64,000 nucleotides of DNA from Clusia tigrina (Eukaryota > Arthropoda > Insecta > Diptera > Clusiidae), in contig OV050030.1 in the NCBI GenBank assembly GCA_920105625.2, positions 75,097,900-75,161,899 on the forward strand, in the 5' to 3' direction. A program made the position numbers and the translations under genes. Of the stretch, positions 45,126 through 56,419 are shown in pieces. Below the pieces are notes generated by a model. The model did not search any database and was not told the origin of the DNA. It saw only the letters and a list, made by a program, of their open reading frames with translations. Position 1 is the first letter of the stretch, and each line of letters opens with the position of its first letter.

Positions 45126-48100
45126 CCTCCATCACTCGAAGGCGGCGTCTGCCAGCCTTCAGCTCCGTCTTGCAAAAGGCGGAGTAGACGTTGTCCTGAT
45201 CCAAGAACCCTGGACACACGGGGACTTGGTATGTGGTCTCAGGACCGAAAATTATAGCTTGCTGTATACCGTAAGTGAAGGAAGACCTAGGTCTTGTATC
45301 CTCATTAGGAATAATGTTAGCTCATTTATTCTCCCCAATTACAGCAACAAGGATTTAACGGCCGTCTGCCTGGAAACTGGCAAGGGACGGTACTGGTTGG
45401 TCTCGGCCTATATGGCTCATGACCATGAGATCCTTCCAGAAGCCAACCTACAGAAGCTTGTGGTGGATGCAAAGGCTCAACGGGTGGCTGTTATTATTGG
45501 ATGCGATGCCAATGCGCACCATGATATCTGGGGAAGCACGGATGTCAATGAACGAGGTGAGTCATTATATGAATATATTGTAACGACTAACCTTTCTGTA
45601 TGCAATAAGGGGTCAGAACCCACTTTTTTTACTGCTAATAGGCAAGAAGTCCTAGACTTAACCCTTGCCTCCGAATCAATTTTTGATCGGATCTCAAATT
45701 GGAAAGTTCTAGAGGAACATTCCTTTTCGGATCATAGGTTAATTCAGTTTGATCTTCTAGATAGTCTACCTAGCCCTAAGGCTTTTAGAAATGTCAGGAA
45801 AGTAAACTGGGACCTCTACAAGGTGACTGTAGCTAGACTACTACCTCAGAACCCCACAGGCACAAGCACGTGTGACGAAATTGATAGCTCTGTGGAGGTT
45901 CTAACGGTTGCTCTTAATAAGGCTCTATTGGTCTCTTGCCCGCTCAGTAGACCCAAGGGGAAACAAAAACCCACATGGTGGGGGGAGGAAATTAGGGGAC
46001 TCAGACAAAGGAGACTTTTCAACAGCGCAAAGAAGCCTAGAGATAGTGCAGACTGGGCTTTATATAAGGCAGCACTCAGAGCCTTCAAAAGTAAGCTTAG
46101 GAAGGCACAAAGAGAATCGTGGAAAAACTTTTGCGGTGTCGTAGAAGATTTCTCTGAGACGTCCAGGTTGAGGAAGATCCTATCAACTGCTCCAATGGTA
46201 CCTGGTTACCTGAGGAGGGAGGATGGATCCTGTACTTCAAATAGTAATGAGACTCTAGAGCTTCTTCTGGAGACTCACTTCCCTGGTTGCTCGAGTACCA
46301 TTCCGCGGAGAACGAATCCCAACGGGAATGTAGTTGAAGTCAACTCAGACATAGTCACGAAGCCAAAATTGCAATGGGCTATCCATAGCCTCAAACCATT
46401 TAAAGCATCTGGCCCAGATGGTGTAGCTCCAATTGAAATTCAGCAGTCAGAGAATCTTATAATAGAGTGGCTGTTAAAGATCTATAATAGTTGTCTTGAA
46501 TTAGCGTATATTCCAGACTCATGGAAGCATGTGAGGGTAATTTTTATACCCAAGGCCGGCAAAAGCTCGCACACACCTCCAGGTGACTTAAGACCCATTA
46601 GTCTGTCCTCCTTCTGTCTAAAATTCCTGGAAAGGTTGTTAGATATTCATCTGAGGCTCACTATAGACAGACAGAAGCTGTCAGTCTCTCAGCATGCCTA
46701 CGTTAAGGGTAAATCGGTGGAGACCGCTTTACACTCCTTAGTCTCTAGGATTGAGTGCTCCCTGCACAACAAGGAGTTCTCCCTAGTGGCTTTCCTGGAC
46801 ATTGAGGGAGCTTTTAACAATATCAAATCAGATGCAATAATCGGTGCGATGCGAGACTTGGAGGTGGAACCCGCCATTAGCAGGTGGATTGAAAACATGC
46901 TTAGTAGCAGGATAATCAATTCACAGCTGGGGGCGGCGTCGGCCAAGAAGTCCGTGTGCAGAGGCACACCTCAAGGTGGAGTTCTTTCACCCCTACTCTG
47001 GAATCTTGCGGTAAATCAGCTGCTTGTTCTACTGAAGAGGGAAGGGCGCAAGGTGGTTGCGTATGCGGATGATGTTGCATTAGTATCTCGGGTAAATATA
47101 TATCTACTTTGAGGGACTTGATTCAAAACATGCTGAACATTCTCTCTAAATGGACTACTGACTGTGGGTTGGGGGTTAATCCGACCAAGACTAAGCTGAA
47201 ACTCTTCACTAGGAAGTATAAAATTCCTCAATTTATTGCTCCAAAACTAATGGGTGTAGATATTGACCTTGTCGAGGAGGCTAAATATCTGGGCGTGATC
47301 CTAGATAGGAAGCTGAATTGGAAGGCCAATATAAGCGAGCGCATTAGGAAGGCTCAGGTAGCTCTGTACTCTTGCAAAAGAGTCATAGGCAAAAAATGGG
47401 GGTTACAGCCTAAGGTAGCCTATTGGATATATACAGCTGTGGTACGACTAGTCCTTTTCTATGGGGTGCTTGCTTGGTGGACAGCCCTAAGTAAGTCTAT
47501 ATACAATAGGCTGATAACAAAGGTACAAAGAACGGCAGAGGTATTCATAAGTAGTGCCATTAGAACGACTCCAACGGCAGCATTGGATATTATGCTCAAT
47601 CTGCTGCCTGTTAGGCTTTTTGGCGAAAAAATGGCTGCAAACTCAGCTATCAGACTAAAAGCTACGCATCAATGGGATGCCAGGAATATAGGTCATGCGT
47701 CCATTTTAAGACATTTTGAGGGTATTCCTGACTCTTTCGACTACATCACACCAATGTACGCCTTCAATGGTATTTGCAAGATCTCCATTCCCTCCAGGGA
47801 CGAATAGAAGGATGGCATCCCCCCTCATGTAGAAGGGGTTCACATCTACACAGATGGATCCAAACTACAGAGTAGGGTGGGAGGTGGTGTATTCTCAGAA
47901 GATTTGCATATTAACATGTCCTTTAGGATGCCGGACCACTGCAGTGTTTTTCAGGCAGAGGTCGCGGCTATAGAGGCAGCACTGTCTTGTCTAAGGAAGA
48001 AGAAGATATCTGGACTTGATATTTGCATTCTGTCCGACAGCCAAGCTGCTTTGCGCTCCCTGAATTCGGTTATTACCACCTCAAAAGCCGTCAAGAGCTG

Positions 48101-48684
48101 CCGCAAATCTTTAGACGAGATAGCTAAGCAGATCCGTCTGCATCTGTGCTGGGTTCCCGGTCACAGAGATATTCCAGGGAACTGCAAGGCGGATGAACTT
48201 GCGCGTGAGGGTACTACCATACCGATGGAACCAGATAGGTCGCAATTCGGTATTCCTATTGCCACATGTAAGCTCTTAGTAAATACAATATCCTTAGGAA
48301 CAGCGGGCATGCGCTGGTCTGAACTTTCAGGATGTAAAATAGCTAGACAAACCTGGCCAGAGATAAATGTCAAGGGCTCTAAGGACCTACAGGCTCTAAA
48401 TAGACAAAGCATAGGTCCCGTGATTAGCGTCTTAATGGGACACTGGACTCTAGGCACACACGGGTGTAGGCTGGGGAACACCTCTAATGACTTCTGCAGG
48501 AGTTGCATGGACGAGGAGGAGGAAGAGTCTACTGCTCACTTGTTGTGTACGTGTCCAGCTTTGTCCAGAAGGAGGTGCACTTTCCTAGGCGACTACTTTT
48601 TGGAGTCCTTGGGAGATATCTCAAAAAAAAAAGATTAGCTCCATCAACAGCTTCATTAAAAGCTCCAAATGGCTGGACCTTTGA
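45103..48684 (+). pseudogene. LOA-A ORF2 (endonuclease, RT, RNase H), three lesions
   Basis: ATG at 45103 (MLRIVQINLHHSK). The endonuclease has LIQEPW, GCDANAHHDIWGSTDVNERG and HSFSDHRLI. RT has GPDGVAPIEIQQ, KPRPISLSS-type LRPISLSSFCLKFLERLL, VAFLDIEGAFNNI, TPQGGVLSPLLWN and VVAYADDVAL (YADD at about residue 654). The frame is lost about 10 codons after YADD and resumes at 47109. It is interrupted again near 47807 and opens RNase H: HIYTDGSKLQ, VFQAEVAAIEAAL, ILSDSQAALRSL and LCWVPGHRDIPGNCKADELA. The tail holds CRSCMDEEEEESTAHLLCTC. A 10-A run at 48623-48632 adds a last shift. The frameshift after YADD and the stop between RT and RNase H are also present in LOA-C. Confidence 0.88.
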
Positions 48685-48764
48685 AAGGGATGGGACCTGC
48701 TGTCCCATGCGGTATCACAAAGGGTCAATATTGGCCTAAGTGCGCCCTTTTCGGGTGGCCGCTT

Positions 48765-48785
48765 TACCTACCTACCTATATATAT
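48765..48785 (+). repeat. LOA-A tail (TACC)3 and short TA tract
   Basis: TACCTACCTACC then TATATATAT. LOA-B starts at 48786, so only 8-9 bp of TA separate the two elements. Confidence 0.88.
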
Positions 48786-49216
48786 CCGGTGCAACCTCCC
48801 TGTGGAGAGCATCTGATGTCAGACGGCACGACCCTATTCGTCCACGGACTACCCCCCAACAATCTTTTTTTTTATGTGATTGCTCTTGGGCTGGCGGGTG
48901 TGGCTTCTGGACCAATTACCACTGGGGTGAAACCCAGTGCGAACGGCTCCAGTTTAAGGTCACATCCGTCTCCGTCCCGTTAAAACCTTGGCAGGCCTCA
49001 AAGTACGTTCGATGTACGTCGTCATTTGGTTGACGATGTAGGTTTGGTTGAGACTAGCTCCCAATTAGCACTGGTCTGGCTCTGAGCACTCGCGCCCATA
49101 AGGACTTGTGCCAACCCTCGCATGGCCTCCCTGCATTTGCATAGATAACCATGGGACCAATAAGGTGACTACATATTCGTACTGAGATAGCGGCTTTGAG
49201 TGGGGACCCTTTTTGC

Positions 49217-50626
49217 ATGGACACCTTTTTAAAATCCAACAAAAAACCAGCGGCCAGCCCACAAGGGGAGCCAAAACCAACAACGAGCTTAGTTAGGCAA
49301 AAGACAGCCTTAAGCGCAGCAACAACTTCGTCTTGGACATTTGTCGCAAGACCAAGGATGTCGTCGGGTGTTACGGCCAAAAGGCCAGCCCCGCTCCCAG
49401 CCACAAGCGCATCCTCACAGGGTCACAAATACCCCGCTTCGGACCACCCCAGCACCAGGGCTGCTAGGCCGGGTGTTAGGGTCGCCCCTCCGTCCGCTCC
49501 TCGGACTGGTGCAGGGAGAGCTTCGGCAAATAAGCCGACCTCCTCCAGCACGGGCCCCAGCACCAATCTCCCTTCAGGTGCTCGCACGTATGTGAATGCG
49601 TCTACACGGGCGTACAGAACCCGGAGGTCCGCCTTCAGGATTCTGCAAAGGTTGGAGTCTGCCGACCCCGCTTCAATGTCTGATAAAGACAAGGGAGCGC
49701 TGGCATGGGCTCACCAAAATGTTGGTGCTCGTCCGCAGCCACCCCCTGAAGGTGCTCAGAAACGGCAACGGTCGGCTGAGCACCCCTCCCAATCAGTCGT
49801 GCGGCAAACCAAGCGCCCACGACTGGTTTCCAGGCCGAGACTTACCCGGCCATTTAATGAGGTAGCCAAAGAGGGCCTCATCTGGGCTATCGTTGACACT
49901 GGAAACAGTGACGGTACCATTTCCCCAGCGAACTGGAAAATGGTGGAGAAGGCCCTTTTCAGGATCTACAGGGAGATCCTGAGGGCCAATCCTGGCCCAT
50001 CACCTGTATGCCGGGACGCGGGATGGTATCAGGGGCACGTGAAGCTCATCGCGTGCTCAGATGAGCGCTCGGCTGAGCTTTATAAGATGGCCATCTCAAT
50101 GGTTGGCGAAATCTGGCCGGGGGCCAAGCTCTCAGCTGTTCCCAGAGACCAGATCCCGAACCGCCCGCGTTCTAGGGCCTGGGTACCGGCAGAGCACTCC
50201 TCGCCGGAAGAAATTCTGGAGTTGCTGAGGCTCAGCAATTACGACCTCCCCACGGATGACTGGAAGGTTGCTAAAATAAGCGAGCCCAAGGGTAACTCTC
50301 GAGAGATAATCATTATTCTTAATGAGGACTCTCTAGCTCCTATTAATGCCAAAAAGGGAGAGATCAACTATGGTTTCAGTTCGATCTCGCTCAAGGTCTA
50401 TAGGAGCGACAACCAGGGTGCATACAAGCCCCCCATTCAGGCCGAACCGGATCTCACCTTCGATGATGGAGAGAGTTACGCTTCGGCCTCAGAATCGGTA
50501 GGCAGTTTCTGCGGACGTCCGATAACCAGTATCGACGACGTTGGTGATTCTCCTCTGTCAGAAGAGGAGGCAGCCAACGTGACGATGATGGCCACCTCCG
50601 GGAATGGTGAGGGTATTACAGATTAA
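49217..50626 (+). CDS. LOA-B ORF1, 469 aa
   Basis: Uninterrupted, starting at the first ATG (MDTFLKSNKKPAAS). The N-terminal half is rich in Pro, Ala, Ser, Thr and Arg and looks disordered. Residues from about 215 form a folded region (LIWAIVDTGNSDGTISPANW; GWYQGHVKLIACSDERSAEL; RAWVPAEHSSPEEILELLRL; SSISLKVYRSD), which I think corresponds to the DUF4780 family, known from insect retroelement ORF1s. An acidic tail follows. There are no CCHC knuckles, unlike the I and Jockey ORF1s here. Its role is probably RNA binding in the retrotransposition particle. It overlaps ORF2 by 23 bp in another frame, so ORF2 is likely made by reinitiation. An upstream TTG (49196) extends the frame by seven codons but is not needed. 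Confidence 0.88.
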   Translation: MDTFLKSNKKPAASPQGEPKPTTSLVRQKTALSAATTSSWTFVARPRMSSGVTAKRPAPLPATSASSQGHKYPASDHPSTRAARPGVRVAPPSAPRTGAGRASANKPTSSSTGPSTNLPSGARTYVNASTRAYRTRRSAFRILQRLESADPASMSDKDKGALAWAHQNVGARPQPPPEGAQKRQRSAEHPSQSVVRQTKRPRLVSRPRLTRPFNEVAKEGLIWAIVDTGNSDGTISPANWKMVEKALFRIYREILRANPGPSPVCRDAGWYQGHVKLIACSDERSAELYKMAISMVGEIWPGAKLSAVPRDQIPNRPRSRAWVPAEHSSPEEILELLRLSNYDLPTDDWKVAKISEPKGNSREIIIILNEDSLAPINAKKGEINYGFSSISLKVYRSDNQGAYKPPIQAEPDLTFDDGESYASASESVGSFCGRPITSIDDVGDSPLSEEEAANVTMMATSGNGEGITD

Positions 50627-53600
50627 CCTTCACCATTCCATGGCTGCCTCAGCAGCCCTGATCCTCCACCTGACTCAAAAAGGAGAGGAACTCATACTGG
50701 TCCAAGAACCTTGGGTCGTAAATGATCAGGTTCGCGGACTCACTACAAGCGGAGACCGCACAGTATTCGTGCAGGATCGAGGTAAACCCAGAGCCTGTAT
50801 TCTCGTTAAGAACAATATTAACGCTCTTCTTCTTCACAGGTTTAGCGACAAGGATAATGTAGCCATGGTTATTTCCACCAACACCATGGCTATATGGATC
50901 GTCAGCAGCTACATGGCGCATGACCACGGGCTGACGCCGCCTCCGGATGCTGTAAGGCTACTGGTAGTGGAGGCTAATAGAAAGCGCATCCCGGTAGTCA
51001 TCGGGGCCGATGCCAATGCCCATCACGAGGTGTGGGGCAGCACGGATACCAACGAGCGGGGTGAGTCACTCTTTGATTTTATTATTACTAACGACTTAGT
51101 AATTACTAACAGGGGGAGAGAGCCAACCTTCATTGCATCAAATAGAAGGGAGGTTCTCGATCTAACTCTTGGTAATAATCACAAGTCTCACCTTATTTCG
51201 AGCTGGCGCGTTCTGCAGGAATGCTCCTTCTCGGACCACTGTTACATCTGTTTTAGAATTGCGATCTCAGATACGTTAGATACGGCTGAGCGCAAAAGAC
51301 ACACTAACAGGAAAAGAACTGACTGGACACGATTCCAGACCATTATGGAGTCGGGCCTGCAGTCGACTCCTCCCACGATCAACAATCACCTCGATATAGA
51401 TCGAGCGGTTGAAACCATTACAGCACTATTTAACTCTGCTGCCAAATCAGCCTGCAACTTCCCGAAACCAAGAGGAAAAACAAAACCCCCTTGGTGGAAT
51501 TCGGAAATTGCCGAGCTACGAAAAGTATGTCGCAAGCTCTTCAACAGAGCCAAAGCCACTAATGACTGGCTCCCTTTCAAAGACAAACAAAGGGAACTCA
51601 AGTATATGGTTAGGAGATCCAAACGAGCGTCTTGGCGTGACTTCTGTGGCAACATAGAAAGCTCGTCCGAGACAAGTAGACTCCGGAGGATTCTCAATAC
51701 CACCCCTCGGGCTCTGGAATGCATTCAGAGATCGGACGGTACCTGGACCGACTCTGAAACCGACACTTTGGACGCCCTAATAGAAACACACTTCCCGGGG
51801 AATGAAATCTTTGTGGATTGCAGGTCTTTTAACACCAACCACTCTTTAAGTCACTCAACCCAATTTCAATTGACCAACACGCATATCCAGTGGGCCATCA
51901 ACAGCTTTAAGCCTTTTAAATCTCCCAGGCCTGATGGTATCATTCCCGCGGACATTCAGCACACTGCAAGTGCGGTTGCGCCCTGGCTACTGCATATTTA
52001 CAATGCATGCCTAAGATGGTCCCACATTCCCATAAGCTGGAGAGAAGCTCGAGTAGTTTTCATCCCTAAAGCGGGAAAGTCGACCCACACCAAGCCTAAG
52101 GACTATAGGCCAATTAGCCTGTCCTCCTTTCTTTTGAAAACACTGGAAAGAGTCCTTGATATACATATCAGGAGCTCTATCAATTCCACGTGCCTTTCCA
52201 AATCACAACATGCCTACACAAAAGGCAGGTCTGTGGAAACAGCGCTTCACGTGCTCATTGAGCAAGTAGAGAAATCTCTTGCCAACAAAGAATATACCCT
52301 TGCAGTATTTCTCGATATAGAAGGGGCATTCAACAATATTTGTCCCTCCGCCATCACGAAATCCTTGATAAACCTGAACCTGGACCCCAGCTTGGTTAGG
52401 TTCATCGAACAGCTACTGAAAACACGCGTCATTAGCTCCTCAATAGGAAACGTACATGCTAAAAGGACTGTCAAGAGAGGTACTCCACAAGGCGGTGTGC
52501 TCTCACCCCTCATATGGAACTTGACGGTGAACACACTACTTAGGAGATTAGATCAGACCGGCTGCAACACTATAGCTTATGCGGACGACATTGCTATCTC
52601 TGTTTCCGGTAAATATCTGTCAACACTATCAGAAAAGCTAAACTACACTCTTAGCATTCTGTCCCAATGGTGTCTCGAAGTTGGCCTAGATGTCAACCCT
52701 TCCAAAACTGAGGTCATGCTCTTCACCATGAAGCACAAAATACCAAGTTTTGACCTACCCAAACTTAATGGGAACACGCTTAGCCTAAGCAATAGCGTCA
52801 AGTATCTAGGTTTGATCCTGGACCCTAAGCTCTATTGGAAAGCAAATTTGGCGGAGAGGGTACGTAAAGCCACGTGTGCTCTGTACTGCTGCAAGAGGGC
52901 CGTGGGTACAACATGGGGCGTCCAACCTCGAACCATGTCCTGGCTCTATGCGGCGGTGGTTGAGCCGTACTTTCTCTACGGCGCTGTCTTCTGGTGGCCC
53001 GCAACCGACAAGGCGGCGAACCTAAAACCTCTTGACAAGGTTAGAAGAACAGCAGCGGTTATGATAACAGGGGCTCTGCGTACCACCTCCACCAAAGCTC
53101 TATTTGCATTCCTACATTGGTTGCCCACTAGGCTTCTGGTTAGGCAACAAGCAAAATGCTCGGCAACCAGACTCTATTCTATATCGCGTTGGACTAGACT
53201 GAATCTGGGCCACGCCAATATACTGATGCAGGACACGCCCGTACAGGCGGACGTTGACTATACGTGCTCTACACTTAATCTAAACCACGGGTTCGACACT
53301 TACATTCCTAGTAGAGAGGAATGGTCTAACAATTTAGTGGTCACTGGCAGTTCCATTGACATATATACGGATGGCTCCAAACTGGAGAATAAGGTCGGTT
53401 GCGGAATCTTCTCCAGAAAACTTGGCATCAAGCTCTCCTATCGTCTCCCTGACCATTGCAGCGTCTTTCAGGCGGAAGTAATGGCAATATTCCAAGCGTC
53501 CAAGTGGCTTATTCGAAATGAAGTATGCGATGTGTTGATACGCATATTCACGGACAGTCAGGCGGCAGTCAAGTCACTGGCTGGTGTTTTCACTACCTCT

Positions 53601-54204
53601 AAGCTTGTACGCGACTGCCGCTCCTCCCTGAACGTCGTTTCAGGTAACTCACAAGTTCACATATGCTGGGTGCCTGGACATAGCGACATTCCAGGAAACT
53701 GCGAGGCCGATGAATTGGCCAAAATAGGTACGCTACTCCCTGACATCTCCCCCTCCTTTGATGTAGGTGTCCCACTGGCCACGGTCAAATGGGCCATAAA
53801 ACATGACTACCTTGAGGCAGCTAAAAAAAGCCTGGGTAAATGAACATACCTGTAGTGTTGCCAGACAAACCTGGAGCACTATCGACATTAGGCGTACTAG
53901 TCAGCTACTCAATATCAGCAGGAACTCCATCGGCACTATAATAAATGTGCTCACGGGACACTGCCTGATCGGGAAACACGCTGAAAGATTAGCACTGCCC
54001 CACAATGACTTCTGTCGCAGCTGTGGCTCTGAGGAGGAGGAAGAAACAGTACTTCATCTCATGTGTCAGTGCCCAGCTCTGGCCAGGCGTAGATTAAAAT
54101 TCCTAGGCTCACCTTTCTTCACTTCCTTAACCGAACTATCTTCCATCAACATCAAGGACATAGCCAGGTTCATTTCGGAATCACTGTGGTTCCCAAAATT
54201 CTAG
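50604..54204 (+). pseudogene. LOA-B ORF2 (endonuclease, RT, RNase H), one A-run indel
   Basis: ATG at 50604 ([16 protein letters not shown]), 1079 codons open. Endonuclease: LILVQEPW, GADANAHHEVWGSTDTNERG and CSFSDHCYI (about residues 1-240). RT: PDGIIPADIQ, RPISLSSFLLKTLERVLDIH, AVFLDIEGAFNNI, TPQGGVLSPLIWN and IAYADDIAI (YADD at residues 659-662). RNase H: DIYTDGSKLENK (Asp about 922), VFQAEVMAIFQ (Glu about 958), RIFTDSQAAVKSL and HICWVPGHSDIPGNCEADEL. A seven-A run near 53827 is one base too long: read with six, KKAWVNEHTC continues to a Cys-His end (CRSCGSEEEEETVLHLMCQC) and stop at 54204. The product would nick DNA, reverse-transcribe the element RNA at the nick and degrade RNA in hybrids. 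Confidence 0.88.
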
Positions 54205-54303
54205 ACGGGGGAGTCGCGTCGTCACAGTGTGGTACCACAACGAGCCATTCTATGTGCTTAAGTGTGCTTTTTTGCGACAAAGGCTGCCACTCCTACCTAC
54301 CTA

Positions 54304-54305
<2 letters not shown>

Positions 54306-54338
<33 letters not shown>
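54306..54338. repeat. (TA)16 tract joining two LOA tails
   Basis: 33 bp of alternating TA with the CTACCTACC tail of LOA-B on the left and the inverted tail GGTAGGTAGG of LOA-C on the right. The whole unit is close to a perfect palindrome. Confidence 0.95.
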
Positions 54339-54340
<2 letters not shown>

Positions 54341-56418
54341 TAGGTAGGTAGGTAGGTAAAGCGGCCACCCGAAAAGGGCGCACTTAGGCCAATATTGACC
54401 CTTTGTGATACCGCATGGGACAGCAGGTCCCATCCCTTTCAAAGGTCCAGCCATTTGGAGCTTTTAATGAAGCTGTTGATGGAGCTAATCTTTTTTTTTG
54501 AGATATCTCCCAAGGACTCCAAAAAGTAGTCGCCTAGGAAAGTGCACCTCCTTCTGGACAAAGCTGGACACGTACACAACAAGTGAGCAGTAGACTCTTC
54601 CTCCTCCTCGTCCATGCAACTCCTGCAGAAGTCATTAGAGGTGTTCCCCAGCCTACACCCGTGTGTGCCTAGAGTCCAGTGTCCCATTAAGACGCTAATC
54701 ACGGCACCTATGCTTTGTCTATTTAGAGCCTGTAGGTCCTTAGAGCCCTTGACATTTATCTCTGGCCAGGTTTGTCTAGCTATTTTACATCCTGAAAGTT
54801 CAGACCAGCGCATGCCCGCTGTTCCTAAGGATATTGTATTTACTAAGAGCTTACATGTGGCAATAGGAATACCGAATTGCGACCTATCTGGTTCCATCGG
54901 TATGGTAGTACCCTCACGGGCAAGTTCATCCGCCTTGCAGTTCCCTGGAATATCTCTGTGACCGGGAACCCAGCACAGATGCAGACGGATCTGCTTAGCT
55001 ATCTCGTCTAAAGATTTGCGGCAGCTCTTGACGGCTTTTGAGGTGGTAATAACCGAATTCAGGGAGCGCAAAGCAGCTTGGCTGTCGGACAGAATGCAAA
55101 TATCAAGTCCAGATATCTTCTTCTTCCTTAGCCAAGACAGTGCTGCCTCTATAGCCGCGACCTCTGCCTGAAAAACACTGCAGTGGTCCGGCATCCTAAA
55201 GGACATGTTAATATGCAAATCTTCTGAGAATACACCACCTCCCACCCTACTCTGTAGTTTGGATCCATCTGTGTAGATGTGAACCCCTTCTACATGAGGG
55301 GGGATGCCATCCTTCTATTCGTCCCTGGAGGGAATGGAGATCTTGCAAATACCATTGAAGGCGTACATTGGTGTGATGTAGTCGAAAGAGTCAGGAATAC
55401 CCTCAAAATGTCTTAAAATGGACGCATGACCTATATTCCTGGCATCCCATTGATGCGTAGCTTTTAGTCTGATAGCTGAGTTTGCAGCCATTTTTTCGCC
55501 AAAAAGCCTAACAGGCAGCAGATTGAGCATAATATCCAATGCTGCCGTTGGAGTCGTTCTAATGGCACTACTTATGAATACCTCTGCCGTTCTTTGTACC
55601 TTTGTTATCAGCCTATTGTATATAGACTTACTTAGGGCTGTCCACCAAGCAAGCACCCCATAGAAAAGGACTAGTCGTACCACAGCTGTATATATCCAAT
55701 AGGCTACCTTAGGCTGTAACCCCCATTTTTTGCCTATGACTCTTTTGCAAGAGTACAGAGCTACCTGAGCCTTCCTAATGCGCTCGCTTATATTGGCCTT
55801 CCAATTCAGCTTCCTATCTAGGATCACGCCCAGATATTTAGCCTCCTCGACAAGGTCAATATCTACACCCATTAGTTTTGGAGCAATAAATTGAGGAATT
55901 TTATACTTCCTAGTGAAGAGTTTCAGCTTAGTCTTGGTCGGATTAACCCCCAACCCACAGTCAGTAGTCCATTTAGAGAGAATGTTCAGCATGTTTTGAA
56001 TCAAGTCCCTCAAAGTAGATATATATTTACCCGAGATACTAATGCAACATCATCCGCATACGCAACCACCTTGCACCCTTCCCTCTTCAGTAGAACAAGC
56101 AGCTGATTTACCGCAAGATTCCAGAGTAGGGGTGAAAGAACTCCACCTTGAGGTGTGCCTCTGCACACGGACTTCTTGGCCGACGCCGCCCCCAGCTGTG
56201 AATTGATTATCCTGCTACTAAGCATGTTTTCAATCCACCTGCTAATGGCGGGTTCCACCTCCAAGTCTCGCATCGCACCGATTATTGCATCTGATTTGAT
56301 ATTGTTAAAAGCTCCCTCAATGTCCAGGAAAGCCACTAGGGAGAACTCCTTGTTGTGCAGGGAGCACTCAATCCTAGAGACTAAGGAGTGTAAAGCGGTC
56401 TCCACCGATTTACCCTTA
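54339..56418 (-). mobile_element. LOA-C: inverted, 5'-truncated near-twin of LOA-A
   Basis: On the minus strand it matches LOA-A from about 46703 to its tail with only scattered differences: in the proteins C/W, P/A and R/C changes, plus a 9-A run where LOA-A has 10. It has five tail repeats against three in LOA-A. The same frameshift after YADD and the same break before RNase H are present. The 5' side is cut at AAGGGTAAAT, where mariner copy B begins. Confidence 0.92.
54439..56418 (-). pseudogene. LOA-C ORF2 C-terminal part (RT end, RNase H)
   Basis: It opens at ALHSLVSRIECSLHNKEFSL, then LDIEGAFNN, TPQGGVLSPL and VVAYADDVAL, loses frame at SRVNIYLL, and reopens for the thumb (VNPTKTKLKLFTRKYK; AKYLGVILDRKLNWKANISE) to 55315. 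RNase H occupies 55270-54860 (VFQAEVAAIEAALSWL; LSDSQAALRSL; WVPGHRDIPGN). Because the A-run is 9 long, its end reads through to SSINSFIKSSKWLDL and a stop at 54439, showing the true C-terminus that LOA-A has shifted. Confidence 0.9.
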
Positions 56419-56419
56419 A

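Larger units (their letters stand above)
44178..48777 (+). mobile_element. LOA-A: LOA-clade non-LTR retrotransposon, 5' truncated
   Basis: It contains the second half of ORF1, a nearly complete ORF2 and the 3' UTR, and ends in (TACC)3 followed by TATATATAT. Relative to LOA-B it lacks the 5' UTR and about half of ORF1; the 5' junction is a (TA)n tract. It differs from LOA-B throughout and represents a second subfamily, but shares the same kind of (CCTA) tail. RNase H in ORF2 and the INLHHS start of the endonuclease place it in the LOA group rather than R1. Confidence 0.9.
48786..54305 (+). mobile_element. LOA-B: full-length LOA-clade retrotransposon, almost intact
   Basis: About 5.5 kb: 5' UTR from CCGGTGCAACC, ORF1 (49217-50626), ORF2 (50604-54204), a 100-bp 3' UTR and a CTACCTACCTACC tail. 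It sits between TA tracts (8-9 bp to the left, 33 bp to the right). The only coding lesion I can see is one extra A in an A-run near 53830, which could also be a sequencing error. It is the best candidate in the window for a recently active non-LTR element. Confidence 0.9.

Noticed and set aside
47080..47115. A programmed frameshift after YADD in LOA-A and LOA-C
   Set aside because: LOA-B reads through the same region in one frame, and no slippery site with a structure is evident; a shared mutation is simpler.
44178..56418. Assigning the LOA elements to the R1 clade
   Set aside because: Their ORF2 carries RNase H (YTDGS, TDSQAA, WVPGH motifs), which R1 elements lack, and the INLHHS endonuclease start fits LOA. 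The real R1-type scraps are at 14775-15865 and 60640-62065.
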